Source: an uncultured Rubrobacteraceae bacterium
GTDB lineage: Bacteria; Actinomycetota; Rubrobacteria; Rubrobacterales; Rubrobacteraceae
DNA length: 44,203 bases
Reading direction: 5' to 3'
NCBI GenBank assembly: GCA_902806095.1
Contig: CADCVF010000022.1
Location: forward strand, 1 to 44,203
The notes beneath the pieces were generated by a model that worked only from the letters and a program-made list of their open reading frames with translations, searched no databases and was not told where the DNA came from. The stretch's first letter is position 1. Every line of letters begins with the position of its first letter. A program made the translations under genes and the position numbers. Below, one piece after another: positions 10,572-19,610 of the stretch.

Positions 10572-10917
10572 ACGCTCCCCTTTGTTGGTGCTGGATTCTC
10601 TGGAAACCAGTCTAACATGTCAGCACGGCGCTTCGCGCCTTGTCAGCTTGTCAGCACGCTTCGGCCTGCGGCCTCGCTCGTCAGCATTTCAGCCAGGACC
10701 TGCACATGCGAAAGCTGACTTGCTGAAATGCTGACGAGCGAAGGCGAAGCCGGAGCGTGCCGTCATGCGTGCACGGCAGGCATGACGTTGTTCACCGTTT
10801 GCTACCGTTAGTAGCTCCTTGAAAGTTGCTGCTTGCGAGGGTATATTGCGACTGGATTATCGGGTAGAAAGGCTAGGTTTGGCGCTGGGTATTTTGCAAC
10901 AGGGAGCTTCCTACGGG
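10572..10917. other. Divergent intergenic region between ferredoxin and nuoA
   Basis: This 346-base stretch separates the minus-strand ferredoxin unit from the nuo operon and must hold both promoters. Its left half is hairpin repeat tract 3 (10618-10760). Between 10761 and 10917 I see no convincing -35/-10 pair for nuoA. The nuoA frame is open back to TTG 10819, but that part does not look like NuoA. Confidence 0.6.
10618..10760. repeat. Hairpin repeat tract 3
   Basis: A complete two-armed copy. The left arm in reverse orientation carries GGCGCTTCGCGCC and CGCTTCGGCCTGCGGCC. The centre is CAGCCAGGACCTGCACATGC. The right arm has TGCTGAAATGCTGACGAGCG followed by the GGCGAAGCC mini-hairpin and GAGCGTGC. 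The central element is nearly the same as in tracts 1 and 8. Confidence 0.85.
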
Positions 10918-11268
10918 ATGGTGTATCTGTACGTGGGTATCTTCATGTTGCTCGTTACGGGTTTCATCGCAACCACGCTGGTGCTTGCGCGCCTGATCTC
11001 GCCCGGCCGGAGGTCGAACACCAAGGCGCAGAACTACGAGACGGGTGAGACGACGGTAACAGACCCGTGGCGGCCTTTCCCCGTCCGCTACTACGTCTTC
11101 GCCTTGCTCTTCCTGATCTTCGACGTGGAGGCGGCGTTCTTGTACCCGTGGGCGGTTATCTACGATAGCCTGGGCGTCTACGGTTTCGTGGAGATGGTTA
11201 TCTTCGTTTTGATCCTGGCTGTGGGCCTGGTCTACGCCTGGAAGAAGGGGGCCCTCAAATGGGTGTGA
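10918..11268 (+). CDS. nuoA: NADH-quinone oxidoreductase subunit A
   Basis: A membrane subunit of complex I with three transmembrane helices. Family hallmarks are [42 protein letters not shown] chose ATG 10918 (116 residues), which begins just before the first helix ([11 protein letters not shown]). AGGGAG at 10901-10906 is somewhat far for it, so in-frame TTG codons at 10879 and 10894 remain possible. It is first in the eleven-gene nuo operon and overlaps nuoB by 10 bases. Confidence 0.92.
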   Translation: MVYLYVGIFMLLVTGFIATTLVLARLISPGRRSNTKAQNYETGETTVTDPWRPFPVRYYVFALLFLIFDVEAAFLYPWAVIYDSLGVYGFVEMVIFVLILAVGLVYAWKKGALKWV

Positions 11269-12065
11269 TGCAACAGTTCAACGAGCCGAACCTCATTACT
11301 ACGAGTACGGACAAGCTATTTAACTGGGCCCGCAAGAACTCGCTGTGGCCACTGCAGTTCGGCCTGGCCTGCTGCGCCATAGAGATGATGTCGACGGGCA
11401 TGGCCCACAACGACCTCGACCGCTTCGGTGCCGGATTCTTCGCGGCCTCCCCGAGGCAGGCCGACGTCATGATCGTCTCGGGCACCGTTTCGACCAAGAT
11501 GGCCGAGCGGATGACCCGCCTCTACGAGCAGATGCCAGAGCCCAAGTGGGTCATAGCGATGGGGGCCTGCGCGATCTCGGGCGGCCCGTTCCTCGACGGC
11601 TACTCGGTGCTCATGGGCGCCGATAGGGTGATACCCGTCGACGTTTACGTGCCGGGGTGCCCGCCGCGTCCCGAGGCGCTGATCTTCGGGATCATGACGC
11701 TGCAGAAGAAGATAGAGCGCGACCAGCAGGTCGGCTACGAGAGGCCGCGGCCGGCACTTGTCGACGACGAAGGCAACGTGATGGAGTACCTTCCCGAGCG
11801 GGAGTACACCGGGATCAGCGAGGGCAAGGCCCCCCGCCTCGAAGGGATAAGGCCCCTTAAGAGAACCTACGTCTTCGAGCGCGCGGGCATGCCCCCCGCC
11901 TCCCAGACCGACGTCGGTTGGATTCCCGCGGAGGTCAAGAAGAAGCTTAAGGAGGAGGCGAAGAAGGCCGCGACGGACGGCCAGTCTGCGACTACCACCA
12001 CCGAGGCCAAAGGCCAGACGAACGGCTCCTCCGAGGAACCGGCCGACCCGAAAGGGACCGCCTAG
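11259..12065 (+). CDS. nuoB: NADH-quinone oxidoreductase subunit B
   Basis: This peripheral-arm subunit carries the terminal cluster N2 that reduces quinone. Ligands are visible as Cys38-Cys39 (LACCAIEMM), Cys104 (MGACAISGG) and Cys134 ([11 protein letters not shown]). At 268 residues it is much longer than most NuoB (about 160-190). The extra part is a C-terminal tail of Lys/Ala and then Thr/Gly/Ser/Pro-rich low-complexity sequence. The start overlaps the nuoA end. Confidence 0.95.
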   Translation: MGVMQQFNEPNLITTSTDKLFNWARKNSLWPLQFGLACCAIEMMSTGMAHNDLDRFGAGFFAASPRQADVMIVSGTVSTKMAERMTRLYEQMPEPKWVIAMGACAISGGPFLDGYSVLMGADRVIPVDVYVPGCPPRPEALIFGIMTLQKKIERDQQVGYERPRPALVDDEGNVMEYLPEREYTGISEGKAPRLEGIRPLKRTYVFERAGMPPASQTDVGWIPAEVKKKLKEEAKKAATDGQSATTTTEAKGQTNGSSEEPADPKGTA

Positions 12066-12557
12066 ATGGCCGTAACGCTGCCGGAGGGGGATCTTCAGAC
12101 CCGTCTCGCGCGCTATCTGGACGGTCTCAACAACCGCCACGGGATCGAAGACTCCTCGGTCGACGGGAACATCGTACTAGTCTGGGTCCGACCGGAGGAC
12201 GTGCCCGCGGTGCTGGCGACCGCACGCGAGACCCTTGGCATCCTGCACCTCTCGTTCATCACCGTTGTCGACCGGCAAGGCTCCTTCGAGCTGACCTACG
12301 AGATGCTGGATCTGCGCGGCGGACAGGTGAGAGTCAAGACGGTCGTCGAGGGTGAGGAGCCGGTCATCCAGACCGTAACAGACATCTATCCGACGGCCAA
12401 CTGGCACGAGCGCGAAGCCTACGATATGTTCGGGATCGCCTTCAGAGGCCACCCCGACCTCAGGCGCCTGTACATGTGGCAGGACCACTTCGACCACCAC
12501 CCGTTGCTAAAGAGCTTCGAGATCAGCACGAAGCGGACCTTCGAGGGGCTGAGGTAA
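12066..12557 (+). CDS. nuoC: NADH-quinone oxidoreductase subunit C
   Basis: The 30-kDa subunit of the peripheral arm, 163 residues. The signature [23 protein letters not shown] (positions 118-140, approximately) is clear, with YPTANW just before it. It joins NuoB and NuoD in the quinone module. ATG 12066 follows the nuoB TAG directly, and the stop is four bases before nuoD. Confidence 0.95.
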   Translation: MAVTLPEGDLQTRLARYLDGLNNRHGIEDSSVDGNIVLVWVRPEDVPAVLATARETLGILHLSFITVVDRQGSFELTYEMLDLRGGQVRVKTVVEGEEPVIQTVTDIYPTANWHEREAYDMFGIAFRGHPDLRRLYMWQDHFDHHPLLKSFEISTKRTFEGLR

Positions 12558-12561
12558 GAGT

Positions 12562-13749
12562 ATGCTTGGAGAACAACGCCGCGCCGAACACGAGGGAGCG
12601 CTCACCGAGCCGGCGAGCGGCCGCCTCGCAAGCCCCGACATCAGGGACGAGTTCGGGCTGGAGACCATAGACATGAACATGGGGCCGCAGCACCCCGCGA
12701 TGCACGGCCTCTTGCGCCTCATCCTCGAGCTCGACGGCGAGACGGTCGTCCGCTGCGACCCGGTTATGGGTTACCTGCATCGCAGCAAGGAGAAGATCTC
12801 CGAGAACCGGATGTACCCCGCGGTCATCCCCATCACCGACCGCATCGACTACATGAATAACATCGCCATGGAGTACGGGTACTGCCTTGCGGTGGAGAAG
12901 CTGCTCGACGTGGAGATACCGCCTCGGGCGGACGCGATCCGCGCGCTCATGAACGAGTTCGGCCGCATCATGAGCCACATCCCCTCCGTAGGTTTCCTCC
13001 TGCTGGAGCTCGGGGCGTTCACCCCGATCCTCTACGCTTTCAGGGAACGCGAGCGCATACAGAGCATCTTCGAGGCCGTCACCGGGGCCAGGATGATGTT
13101 CCACTACATCCGCATTGGGGGCGTCAAGGCCGATCTTCCTGAGGGTATGACGGAGACGATGTGGGAGTATATAGAAGGGCTCGAGAAGCGCCTGCAGCCC
13201 GACTTCGTCGACCTTATCGGAGGGAACGAGATCTTTATATCCCGGACGCGGGGCATCGGGAAGATGAGCCAGGAGAAAGCCGTGGAGATGGGCCTGACCG
13301 GGGTGCCGCTGCGCTGCACCGGGGTCGAGTTCGATGTGCGCAAGCATTACCCCTACGGCTGGTACAAGAACCTCGATTTCGACGTCATCACTGACGAGGC
13401 CGGCGACGTGGAGGCCTCCTACCGGGTGAGGATGGGCGAGGTCCGGCAGAGCATACGGATGATAAAGCAGATCCTCGAGAACTTGCCCGAGGGAGAGGTG
13501 CTCGGGGATCTGGGGCGCCGTCTACGCCCCAACGAGGGCGATGGCATAGCGCGCATCGAGTCGGCGCGGGGCGAGTACGCGGTCCACGTCGTCTCTGACG
13601 GTTCCGATACACCTTACCGGGTACACTACCGGACCCCCTGCACCGTGAACATGCAACTCTTGCAGGAGATAGTCCCGGGGCACTACCTGCCCGACATAAT
13701 GCCTATCATGGGTCTCATAGACCCCGTCTCTGGGTCGTGGGACAAGTAA
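12562..13749 (+). CDS. nuoD: NADH-quinone oxidoreductase subunit D
   Basis: The 49-kDa subunit, which with NuoB forms the quinone-binding site and is related to NiFe-hydrogenase large subunits. Seen are [12 protein letters not shown], the HRSKEK loop, a central DLIGGNEIF-type stretch and the C-terminal end [18 protein letters not shown]. It has 395 residues, a normal length. About 35 hydrophilic residues precede the conserved core. Its TAA overlaps the ATG of nuoH. Confidence 0.96.
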   Translation: MLGEQRRAEHEGALTEPASGRLASPDIRDEFGLETIDMNMGPQHPAMHGLLRLILELDGETVVRCDPVMGYLHRSKEKISENRMYPAVIPITDRIDYMNNIAMEYGYCLAVEKLLDVEIPPRADAIRALMNEFGRIMSHIPSVGFLLLELGAFTPILYAFRERERIQSIFEAVTGARMMFHYIRIGGVKADLPEGMTETMWEYIEGLEKRLQPDFVDLIGGNEIFISRTRGIGKMSQEKAVEMGLTGVPLRCTGVEFDVRKHYPYGWYKNLDFDVITDEAGDVEASYRVRMGEVRQSIRMIKQILENLPEGEVLGDLGRRLRPNEGDGIARIESARGEYAVHVVSDGSDTPYRVHYRTPCTVNMQLLQEIVPGHYLPDIMPIMGLIDPVSGSWDK

Positions 13750-14750
13750 TGCAGACGGTCCTCAACCTGCTCGAGGTAGAGCCGATCCGGCTGCTCATCT
13801 CCTTCGGGGCCGTTCTGTTCCTCGTGCTCAACCTCGCGGCCGTCCTGACGATGGCGGAGAGGAAGGTCTCGGGATACATCCAACTCCGCTACGGGCCGAA
13901 CAGGGTCGGACCGCGCGGGCTGTTGCAGCCGGCAGCGGACGTCTTCAAGCTGTTTACCAAAGAGAACGTCTCGCCCGGCAGGTCGGATTTGTGGGTCTTC
14001 CTCGGGGCGCCTATCGCCATGTTCATACCCGCCGCGCTCGTGTGGCTCGTCGTGCCTTTCGCGCCCGAGGCGGTCGTCGCCGACCTCAACGTCGCGATAC
14101 TGTTTTTCGTCGCGATTACCTCCATCGGAGCGCTCGGCGTCGTCATGGCAGGCTACGGGAGCCGCTCGGCGTTCTCGCTGCTCGGCGCCCTGCGCGGGGC
14201 GGCGCAGATGATCTCCTACGAGGTGCCGCTCATACTGAGCCTTCTGGGTGTCGTGATGCTCACGGGGAGCCTCTCGCTCGTGGACGTGGTCCAGGCGCAG
14301 GGGGATACGATCTGGACCTGGTACTTCCTGCCGCAACTCCCGATGTTCATCACCTTCTACATCGCGGGGCTCGCCGAGGTGAAGCGGGTGCCTTTCGACC
14401 TGCCCGAGGGGGAGAGCGAGATCGTCGGCGGGTACATGATCGAGTACTCGGGGATGACCTGGGCCCTCATACAGGCTGCGGAGTTCGCCTCGATGGCGGT
14501 TATCTCGGCGGTCACCGTGACGCTGTTCGTGGGCGGCTGGCAGCCGCCGCTGCCTTTCCTCGATCTCGGACCTTTCAACTGGGTCTGGTTCGGGTTAAAG
14601 ACGGCGCTCATCATGTTTACCTTCCAGTGGATCCGTTGGAGCGTCCCCCGCCTGAGGATGGACCAGCTCATGGACCTCGGATGGAAGATCCTGGTCCCGG
14701 TCACCCTGATCTGGCTGTTCGTCACGGCCGGAGCTATGCTTGTTTTCTAG
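13749..14750 (+). CDS. nuoH: NADH-quinone oxidoreductase subunit H
   Basis: The membrane subunit at the joint of the two arms, with about eight helices. The family motif AERKVSGYIQLRYGPNRVGPRGLLQPAADVFKLFTKE is present, as is the loop PFDLPEGESEIVGGYMIEYSGM, which takes part in quinone access. I chose ATG 13749, which overlaps the nuoD stop (TAATG) and lies about seven bases after GGGA. An in-frame GTG at 13737 would add four residues. Confidence 0.95.
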   Translation: MQTVLNLLEVEPIRLLISFGAVLFLVLNLAAVLTMAERKVSGYIQLRYGPNRVGPRGLLQPAADVFKLFTKENVSPGRSDLWVFLGAPIAMFIPAALVWLVVPFAPEAVVADLNVAILFFVAITSIGALGVVMAGYGSRSAFSLLGALRGAAQMISYEVPLILSLLGVVMLTGSLSLVDVVQAQGDTIWTWYFLPQLPMFITFYIAGLAEVKRVPFDLPEGESEIVGGYMIEYSGMTWALIQAAEFASMAVISAVTVTLFVGGWQPPLPFLDLGPFNWVWFGLKTALIMFTFQWIRWSVPRLRMDQLMDLGWKILVPVTLIWLFVTAGAMLVF

Positions 14751-14759
14751 GAGGTTTCG

Positions 14760-15269
14760 ATGCCGCAGGTAGGACAGGGCATTTTGAAGGGGATGGGGGT
14801 GACCTTACAGCACCTCTTTGGGCAGAAGATCACGCGCCAGTACCCAGAATACAAGCGCGAGCTCCCCGAGCGCAGCCGCGGGATGCTTACGGTCGATATG
14901 GACCGCTGCATCGCGTGCCTGCAGTGCATGAGGATCTGCCCCGACCACTGCATCTCGATCGAATCGACCAAGCGCGATGCCGACGGCTCGGGCAAGCCGA
15001 AGCCCTTCGCTGTAGGGTTCGTGATCGACGACTCGCGTTGCATGTACTGCTCGCTGTGCGTCGAGGTCTGCCCGGTCAACTGCATCTACCACACCGAAGA
15101 GTTCGAGGCGCAGGCCTACAATCGCCTGGAGCTCGCCAGGCAGTTCGGTGAGCTTCCCGTCGACCCTACTGTAGACCCCAAGCCGGCCGTGAAGAAGAAG
15201 AAAAAGCCCACCGGGAAGAAAGCCCCCAAGACCGTAGAGAAGCCCAGAACCGGAGATGAAGCGGCTTGA
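14760..15269 (+). CDS. nuoI: NADH-quinone oxidoreductase subunit I
   Basis: The peripheral-arm subunit with two 4Fe-4S clusters (N6a/N6b). Cysteines at 50, 53, 56 and 60, and at 94, 97, 100 and 104, give the two CxxCxxCxxxCP motifs. It passes electrons to N2 in NuoB. A Lys-rich tail of about 30 residues follows the core. In a complex without NuoEFG this subunit would be close to the electron entry point. A strong GGAGG precedes ATG 14760. Confidence 0.95.
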   Translation: MPQVGQGILKGMGVTLQHLFGQKITRQYPEYKRELPERSRGMLTVDMDRCIACLQCMRICPDHCISIESTKRDADGSGKPKPFAVGFVIDDSRCMYCSLCVEVCPVNCIYHTEEFEAQAYNRLELARQFGELPVDPTVDPKPAVKKKKKPTGKKAPKTVEKPRTGDEAA

Positions 15270-15802
15270 CGGTCGCTTTCGTCTTCCTGGCTGGGATGAC
15301 GCTGGTCTCGGCGCTCGGGGTCGTGTTGAGCCGCAGCGTCGTCCACTCGGCGCTCTTCATGTCAGGGTCGTTCCTCGGCATCTCCGGGTACTTCGTGATG
15401 CTCAACGCCCCTGCGCTCGCCGCGTTCCAGGTGCTCATCTACGTCGGGGCGGTAACCGTTGTGATCCTGTTCGGGATCATGTTCACCCAGAAGCCCCAGG
15501 TAAGGCGCTACCGCACCATAATCAATCGCCAGTTCTGGGCTGGCCTCCTCGTGGCCGTAGGCATCGGGGCTTTCCTGGCCTACGTACTCTCCGCCGAGGA
15601 CTGGGGAGGAACCGAAGCAGGGAACGGGCCCCGCGAGGTCGGCGCTTTCGGGCGAGACCTGCTCGGCGTCAGCCAGGGGGCTGAGATCTTCACCCTGCTC
15701 TACGAGGTCGCCTCGGTGCTGCTCCTCGTCGCTGTCGTCGCGGCTATCGTCGTGAGCCGCCGCAAGATCGGAGGAGGCGTCGACAGGGGTGTGCGAGAGT
15801 AG
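15266..15802 (+). CDS. nuoJ: NADH-quinone oxidoreductase subunit J
   Basis: A membrane subunit with five predicted helices, 178 residues. The N-terminal pattern (VVLSRSVVHSALFMSGSFLGISGYFVMLNAPALAAFQVLIYVGAVTVVILFGIM) is typical of NuoJ/ND6. It starts at TTG 15266 within the nuoI stop (TTGA), and its TAG shares a base with the GTG of nuoK. Confidence 0.94.
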   Translation: MTVAFVFLAGMTLVSALGVVLSRSVVHSALFMSGSFLGISGYFVMLNAPALAAFQVLIYVGAVTVVILFGIMFTQKPQVRRYRTIINRQFWAGLLVAVGIGAFLAYVLSAEDWGGTEAGNGPREVGAFGRDLLGVSQGAEIFTLLYEVASVLLLVAVVAAIVVSRRKIGGGVDRGVRE

Positions 15803-16161
15803 TGCCCCAGATCCCCATGCAAGCACAGCAATTTCTGGACGCGCTGGTCTCGGCGCCGCCCCTCGAAGGATACCTGGTAGTGGGCGCGATCCTGTTCGCC
15901 ATAGGGACGTGGGGGGCCCTGATCCGTCGCAACGCCGTCGTAATCTTTATGTGCGTCGAGCTCATGATAAACGGCGTCAACCTCACGCTCGTCGCATTCG
16001 CAGACTACCTCCCCAACGCCGGAGGTCTCGGCGTCAGCTACGCCGTACTCGTGATCGCCATAGCCGCGGCGGAGATCGCGGTAGGACTCGCTATCGTGCT
16101 CGCCGTGTTCCGCTCGCGGCGGACCGTGAACGTCGACGAAGTAACAGCGATGAGGGGCTAG
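15802..16161 (+). CDS. nuoK: NADH-quinone oxidoreductase subunit K
   Basis: A three-helix membrane subunit (MrpC-like), 119 residues. The conserved glutamates are seen in CVELMINGVNL and in AAAEIAVGLAIVL. About 20 residues precede the first helix, slightly more than usual. It starts at GTG 15802, overlapping the nuoJ stop as TAGTG. Confidence 0.95.
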   Translation: MPQIPMQAQQFLDALVSAPPLEGYLVVGAILFAIGTWGALIRRNAVVIFMCVELMINGVNLTLVAFADYLPNAGGLGVSYAVLVIAIAAAEIAVGLAIVLAVFRSRRTVNVDEVTAMRG

Positions 16162-16171
16162 AAGGGAACTA

Positions 16172-18154
16172 GTGCAGACCGTAGGCCAACAGTTGATCAT
16201 CACGGCTATACCAACGCTACCCGCGCTGGTCTTCCTCGTACTGGTCCTCACCGGGCGTCTCCTCAGGGAGAACGCCCAGTACGTCGCCATACTCGGGGTG
16301 ACCATCTCGCTCGTCTTCTCGGTCTTCGCCCTGTTGTTCGTCGCCGGTATCGTCCCCGGCGGCGGGGCGCCCATAGAGTTCTCGGTCAACTGGATCGACC
16401 TGAACCAGGGCGGTTCCTTCCCGATGGGCGTCTACATCGACGGGCTGGCCGCGGTGATGCTCGTCGTCGTTAGCTTCGTAAGCCTCATGATCCAGCTCTA
16501 CTCGGGCGCGTTTATGGAGGGCGACAAGCGCTTCGCCTGGTTCTACGCGGTGCTCAACCTATTCACGGCCTCGATGCTAGGTCTCGTACTCGCGCCGAAC
16601 TTCATCCAGCTTTATATTTTCTGGGAGCTAGTCGGCCTGTGCTCCTATCTGCTCGTCGGACATTGGTTCGAGAAGCCTTCGGCCCGCGACGCCGCGGTAA
16701 AGGCTTTCGTCGTCACCCGAATCGGGGACGCCGCGCTGTTCGTCGGGATCATTATCTTCTGGGCGACGACCGGCTCTACGGCCTTCACGGATGTCTCGGA
16801 GGCCGCGCAGGCCGGCTTTGTCGGCGGCTCTCTGTTAACCACGGCCGTCATACTCGTCTTCGTCGGCGCCGTCGGCAAGAGCGCGCAGTTCCCTTTGCAC
16901 GTGTGGCTCCCCGACGCGATGGAGGGCCCCACGCCCGTGAGCGCCCTGATCCACGCCGCAACCATGGTCGCGGCTGGCGTCTACCTCGTGGCGCGCACCT
17001 ACGACATCTTCGTCCAGAGCCCAACGGCCATGCTCGTCGTCGCCTATATAGGTGGCTTTACGGCGCTGATGGCCGCGACCATGGCGCTGGTCAAGAAGGA
17101 CATAAAACGTGTGATCGCCTACTCCACCGTCTCGCAGCTCGGATACATGATGTTGGGCCTCGGGCTCGGCTCCTATACGGCCGGCATCTTCCACCTCTAC
17201 AACCACGCCTTCTTCAAGGCCCTCCTATTCCTGTGCGCCGGCAGCATCATCTACGCCATGGACTCCTATAATCTCTTCGAGATGGGAGGACTGAGGCGTA
17301 GGATGCCGATCACGTTCTGGGCCATGCTCATAGCGGGGCTCTCGCTCTCGGGGATCTTCCCTTTCGCAGGCTTCTGGTCCAAAGACGCGATCGTCGCCTC
17401 AGCCTACGAGGAGCACTACTATTTGCTCTTCGGCATGGCGCTCGTGACCGTATTCCTTACAGCCTTCTACATCTTCCGCGCCATCTTCCTCGCCTTCACG
17501 GGGGAGCCGCGCACCGAGCCGGCCAGGGAGGCTGCAGAGTCGCCAGGGATCATGACGGGGCCGATGCTGATCCTCGCCTTCCTCGCCATCGTGAGCGGCT
17601 GGGTCGGGATACCGGAAGGTTTCGGGCTCCCCATAAGGGACTACTTCAGCGTGTTCGTGCAGCCGAGCGAGTTCGCCGCGGCGACGCTCGGCCTCGAAGC
17701 GCACGCCTTCAGCTTTGCGCTCGGCGGGATCTCGGTCGCCGCCGCCCTCCTCGGGATAGGGCTCGCCTACGCGCTCTACGTCGCGAGGCCGGAGTGGGCG
17801 GGAGCCCTCACCGCCAGGCTCTCGTGGCTCCACACGTTCCTGGACAAAGGATGGTACTTCGACACCCTCTACGGAGCGACGGTCGTGAGGTTCGCGATGT
17901 GGCTCGGAAGGGCTACCCGAGGGTTCGACCGTAACGTCATCGGCGGACTCGTTGGCGGGGTCGGCCGCGGGACGCTCGGGACCGGCGGACTGCTGCAGAG
18001 GCTCCAGAGCGGCGGGGTCCAGGCCTACGCGCTGTTTATCCTGCTGAGCGTCCTGCTCATCGGGGTCATAGCCGGGGCCCAGTACGCGGTGATGGTCGTC
18101 GGTCTGATCGCCCTGATAACGGTCGCCGCCTTCGCCGTAGGGGCCAGACTGTGA
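16172..18154 (+). CDS. nuoL: NADH-quinone oxidoreductase subunit L
   Basis: The largest antiporter-like proton-pumping subunit, 660 residues. Seen are FWELVGLCSYLLVGHWFE, the antiporter core GKSAQFPLHVWLPDAMEGPTPVSALIHAATMVAAGVYL and the KKDIKRVIAYSTVSQLGYM segment. The C-terminal part has the long lateral helix region. Start GTG 16172 follows nuoK by ten bases, and the stop overlaps the nuoM GTG. Confidence 0.96.
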   Translation: MQTVGQQLIITAIPTLPALVFLVLVLTGRLLRENAQYVAILGVTISLVFSVFALLFVAGIVPGGGAPIEFSVNWIDLNQGGSFPMGVYIDGLAAVMLVVVSFVSLMIQLYSGAFMEGDKRFAWFYAVLNLFTASMLGLVLAPNFIQLYIFWELVGLCSYLLVGHWFEKPSARDAAVKAFVVTRIGDAALFVGIIIFWATTGSTAFTDVSEAAQAGFVGGSLLTTAVILVFVGAVGKSAQFPLHVWLPDAMEGPTPVSALIHAATMVAAGVYLVARTYDIFVQSPTAMLVVAYIGGFTALMAATMALVKKDIKRVIAYSTVSQLGYMMLGLGLGSYTAGIFHLYNHAFFKALLFLCAGSIIYAMDSYNLFEMGGLRRRMPITFWAMLIAGLSLSGIFPFAGFWSKDAIVASAYEEHYYLLFGMALVTVFLTAFYIFRAIFLAFTGEPRTEPAREAAESPGIMTGPMLILAFLAIVSGWVGIPEGFGLPIRDYFSVFVQPSEFAAATLGLEAHAFSFALGGISVAAALLGIGLAYALYVARPEWAGALTARLSWLHTFLDKGWYFDTLYGATVVRFAMWLGRATRGFDRNVIGGLVGGVGRGTLGTGGLLQRLQSGGVQAYALFILLSVLLIGVIAGAQYAVMVVGLIALITVAAFAVGARL

Positions 18155-19605
18155 TAACGACAGTTACTATCTTCACACCACTCCTCGGCGCCATCCTGGT
18201 GATGCTCCTGCCAGACGAGGAGCGTCTGCTGCGCTACACAGCCCTCGGGGTTGCGGCCGTACCTGTGCTCCTCTCCGTCTACCTCTATTTCGCTTTCGGG
18301 GACGATCTCGGCGTGGCCGCGCTCTCCCAGGACGTAACCTGGATACGGTCTCTTAACATAGGCTACCGCGTCGGCCTGGACGGTCTCGGGTTCGGGATGT
18401 TCTTCCTCTCGACGTTCCTCACAGTAATAGCGATTCTGGCTTCCTGGGACGTGCGCCGAAACCTCAAGCAGTACTTCGCAGCGATCTTCGTCGCCGAAGT
18501 AGGGATGCTTGGAGTCTTCGCGGCGCAGGACCTGATCCTGTTCTACATCTTCTTCGAGATCACGCTGATCCCCATGTATTTGCTCGTCGGTGTGTGGGGG
18601 GACGAGAACAGGCGTCCGGCCGCGATCAAGTTCTTCATCTACACGTTTCTCGGCTCGACGGTGATGCTGGCCGGGTTCCTGGCTTTCGGTATCCTCGCGG
18701 ATACCTATGCGATGGACGCCCTCGGCGGCGGTGGCGGCCTCTCGCGGACGGCCCAGATCGCCGTGGCGGCCCCGATCCTCTTCGGATTGCTGGTAAAAGT
18801 GCCGGCCGTGCCGCTGCACAGCTGGCTTCTGGACGTCTACGTTTCGAGCCCGACCTCGACCAACGTGCTGCTCTCCGGAGTATTGCCGAAGCTGGGGACC
18901 TACGGCCTGATCGCTGTGGCCATCCCCCTGCTGCCCCAGGGGGTCGAGCCTTTCCTCCCTTATGTCGCCGCCTTCGGGGTGATCAACATCATTTACGGGT
19001 CGTTCGTGGCCTTCATGCAGCCCGACCTCAAGGCGCTCGTTGCCTACTCCTCCATAGGGACTCTGGGCTTCATCCTGCTAGGTGCCGCATCGGGGAACGC
19101 GGTCGGCCTCAACGGGGCCGTCTTCCAGCAGGTCTCGCACGGGCTCTACTCAGCCCTCCTTTTCATCCTCGTCGGCGTTGTCGCGGCCCGCACGGGGACC
19201 CGCCGCATCGAGGACCTCGGCGGGCTGGCGGCCAGGATGCCGTGGGCGGGGGGGCTGCTGGCCCTCGGTGCCCTCGCCGCAATGGGGCTGCCTGGGCTCG
19301 CTGTCTTCGTCTCCGAGTTCATGAGCATCATGGGCGTGTACGCGACGTTCCCGGTGCAGGGAGTGCTCGCGGCGCTGGGGATCATACTCTCGGCGATGTA
19401 CCTGCTTTACATGCTGGCGCGTGTGATCTTCGGTCCCATAGAGCGTCCCGCCTACGATGAGGTCGGGGACGCGGGGCCGGCCGAGATGGCCGCCGTCGTG
19501 CCGCTGGCAGTGTTGCTCGTCGTACTCGGCATCTTCCCGGCCCTGCTGATAAACGTCCAGCGCCCGGCCGTGGATGCCGTACTGAGCGCGATAGGGGGTA
19601 GTTAG
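18151..19605 (+). CDS. nuoM: NADH-quinone oxidoreductase subunit M
   Basis: The second antiporter-like proton-pumping subunit, 484 residues with about 14 helices. Diagnostic segments are FFEITLIPMYLLVGVWG, LLVKVPAVPLHSWLLDVYVSSPTSTNVLLSGVLPKLGTYGL and LKALVAYSSIGTLGFILLG. GTG 18151 overlaps the nuoL stop (GTGA), so the two are likely coupled. Confidence 0.95.
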   Translation: MITTVTIFTPLLGAILVMLLPDEERLLRYTALGVAAVPVLLSVYLYFAFGDDLGVAALSQDVTWIRSLNIGYRVGLDGLGFGMFFLSTFLTVIAILASWDVRRNLKQYFAAIFVAEVGMLGVFAAQDLILFYIFFEITLIPMYLLVGVWGDENRRPAAIKFFIYTFLGSTVMLAGFLAFGILADTYAMDALGGGGGLSRTAQIAVAAPILFGLLVKVPAVPLHSWLLDVYVSSPTSTNVLLSGVLPKLGTYGLIAVAIPLLPQGVEPFLPYVAAFGVINIIYGSFVAFMQPDLKALVAYSSIGTLGFILLGAASGNAVGLNGAVFQQVSHGLYSALLFILVGVVAARTGTRRIEDLGGLAARMPWAGGLLALGALAAMGLPGLAVFVSEFMSIMGVYATFPVQGVLAALGIILSAMYLLYMLARVIFGPIERPAYDEVGDAGPAEMAAVVPLAVLLVVLGIFPALLINVQRPAVDAVLSAIGGS

Positions 19606-19610
19606 AGGCT

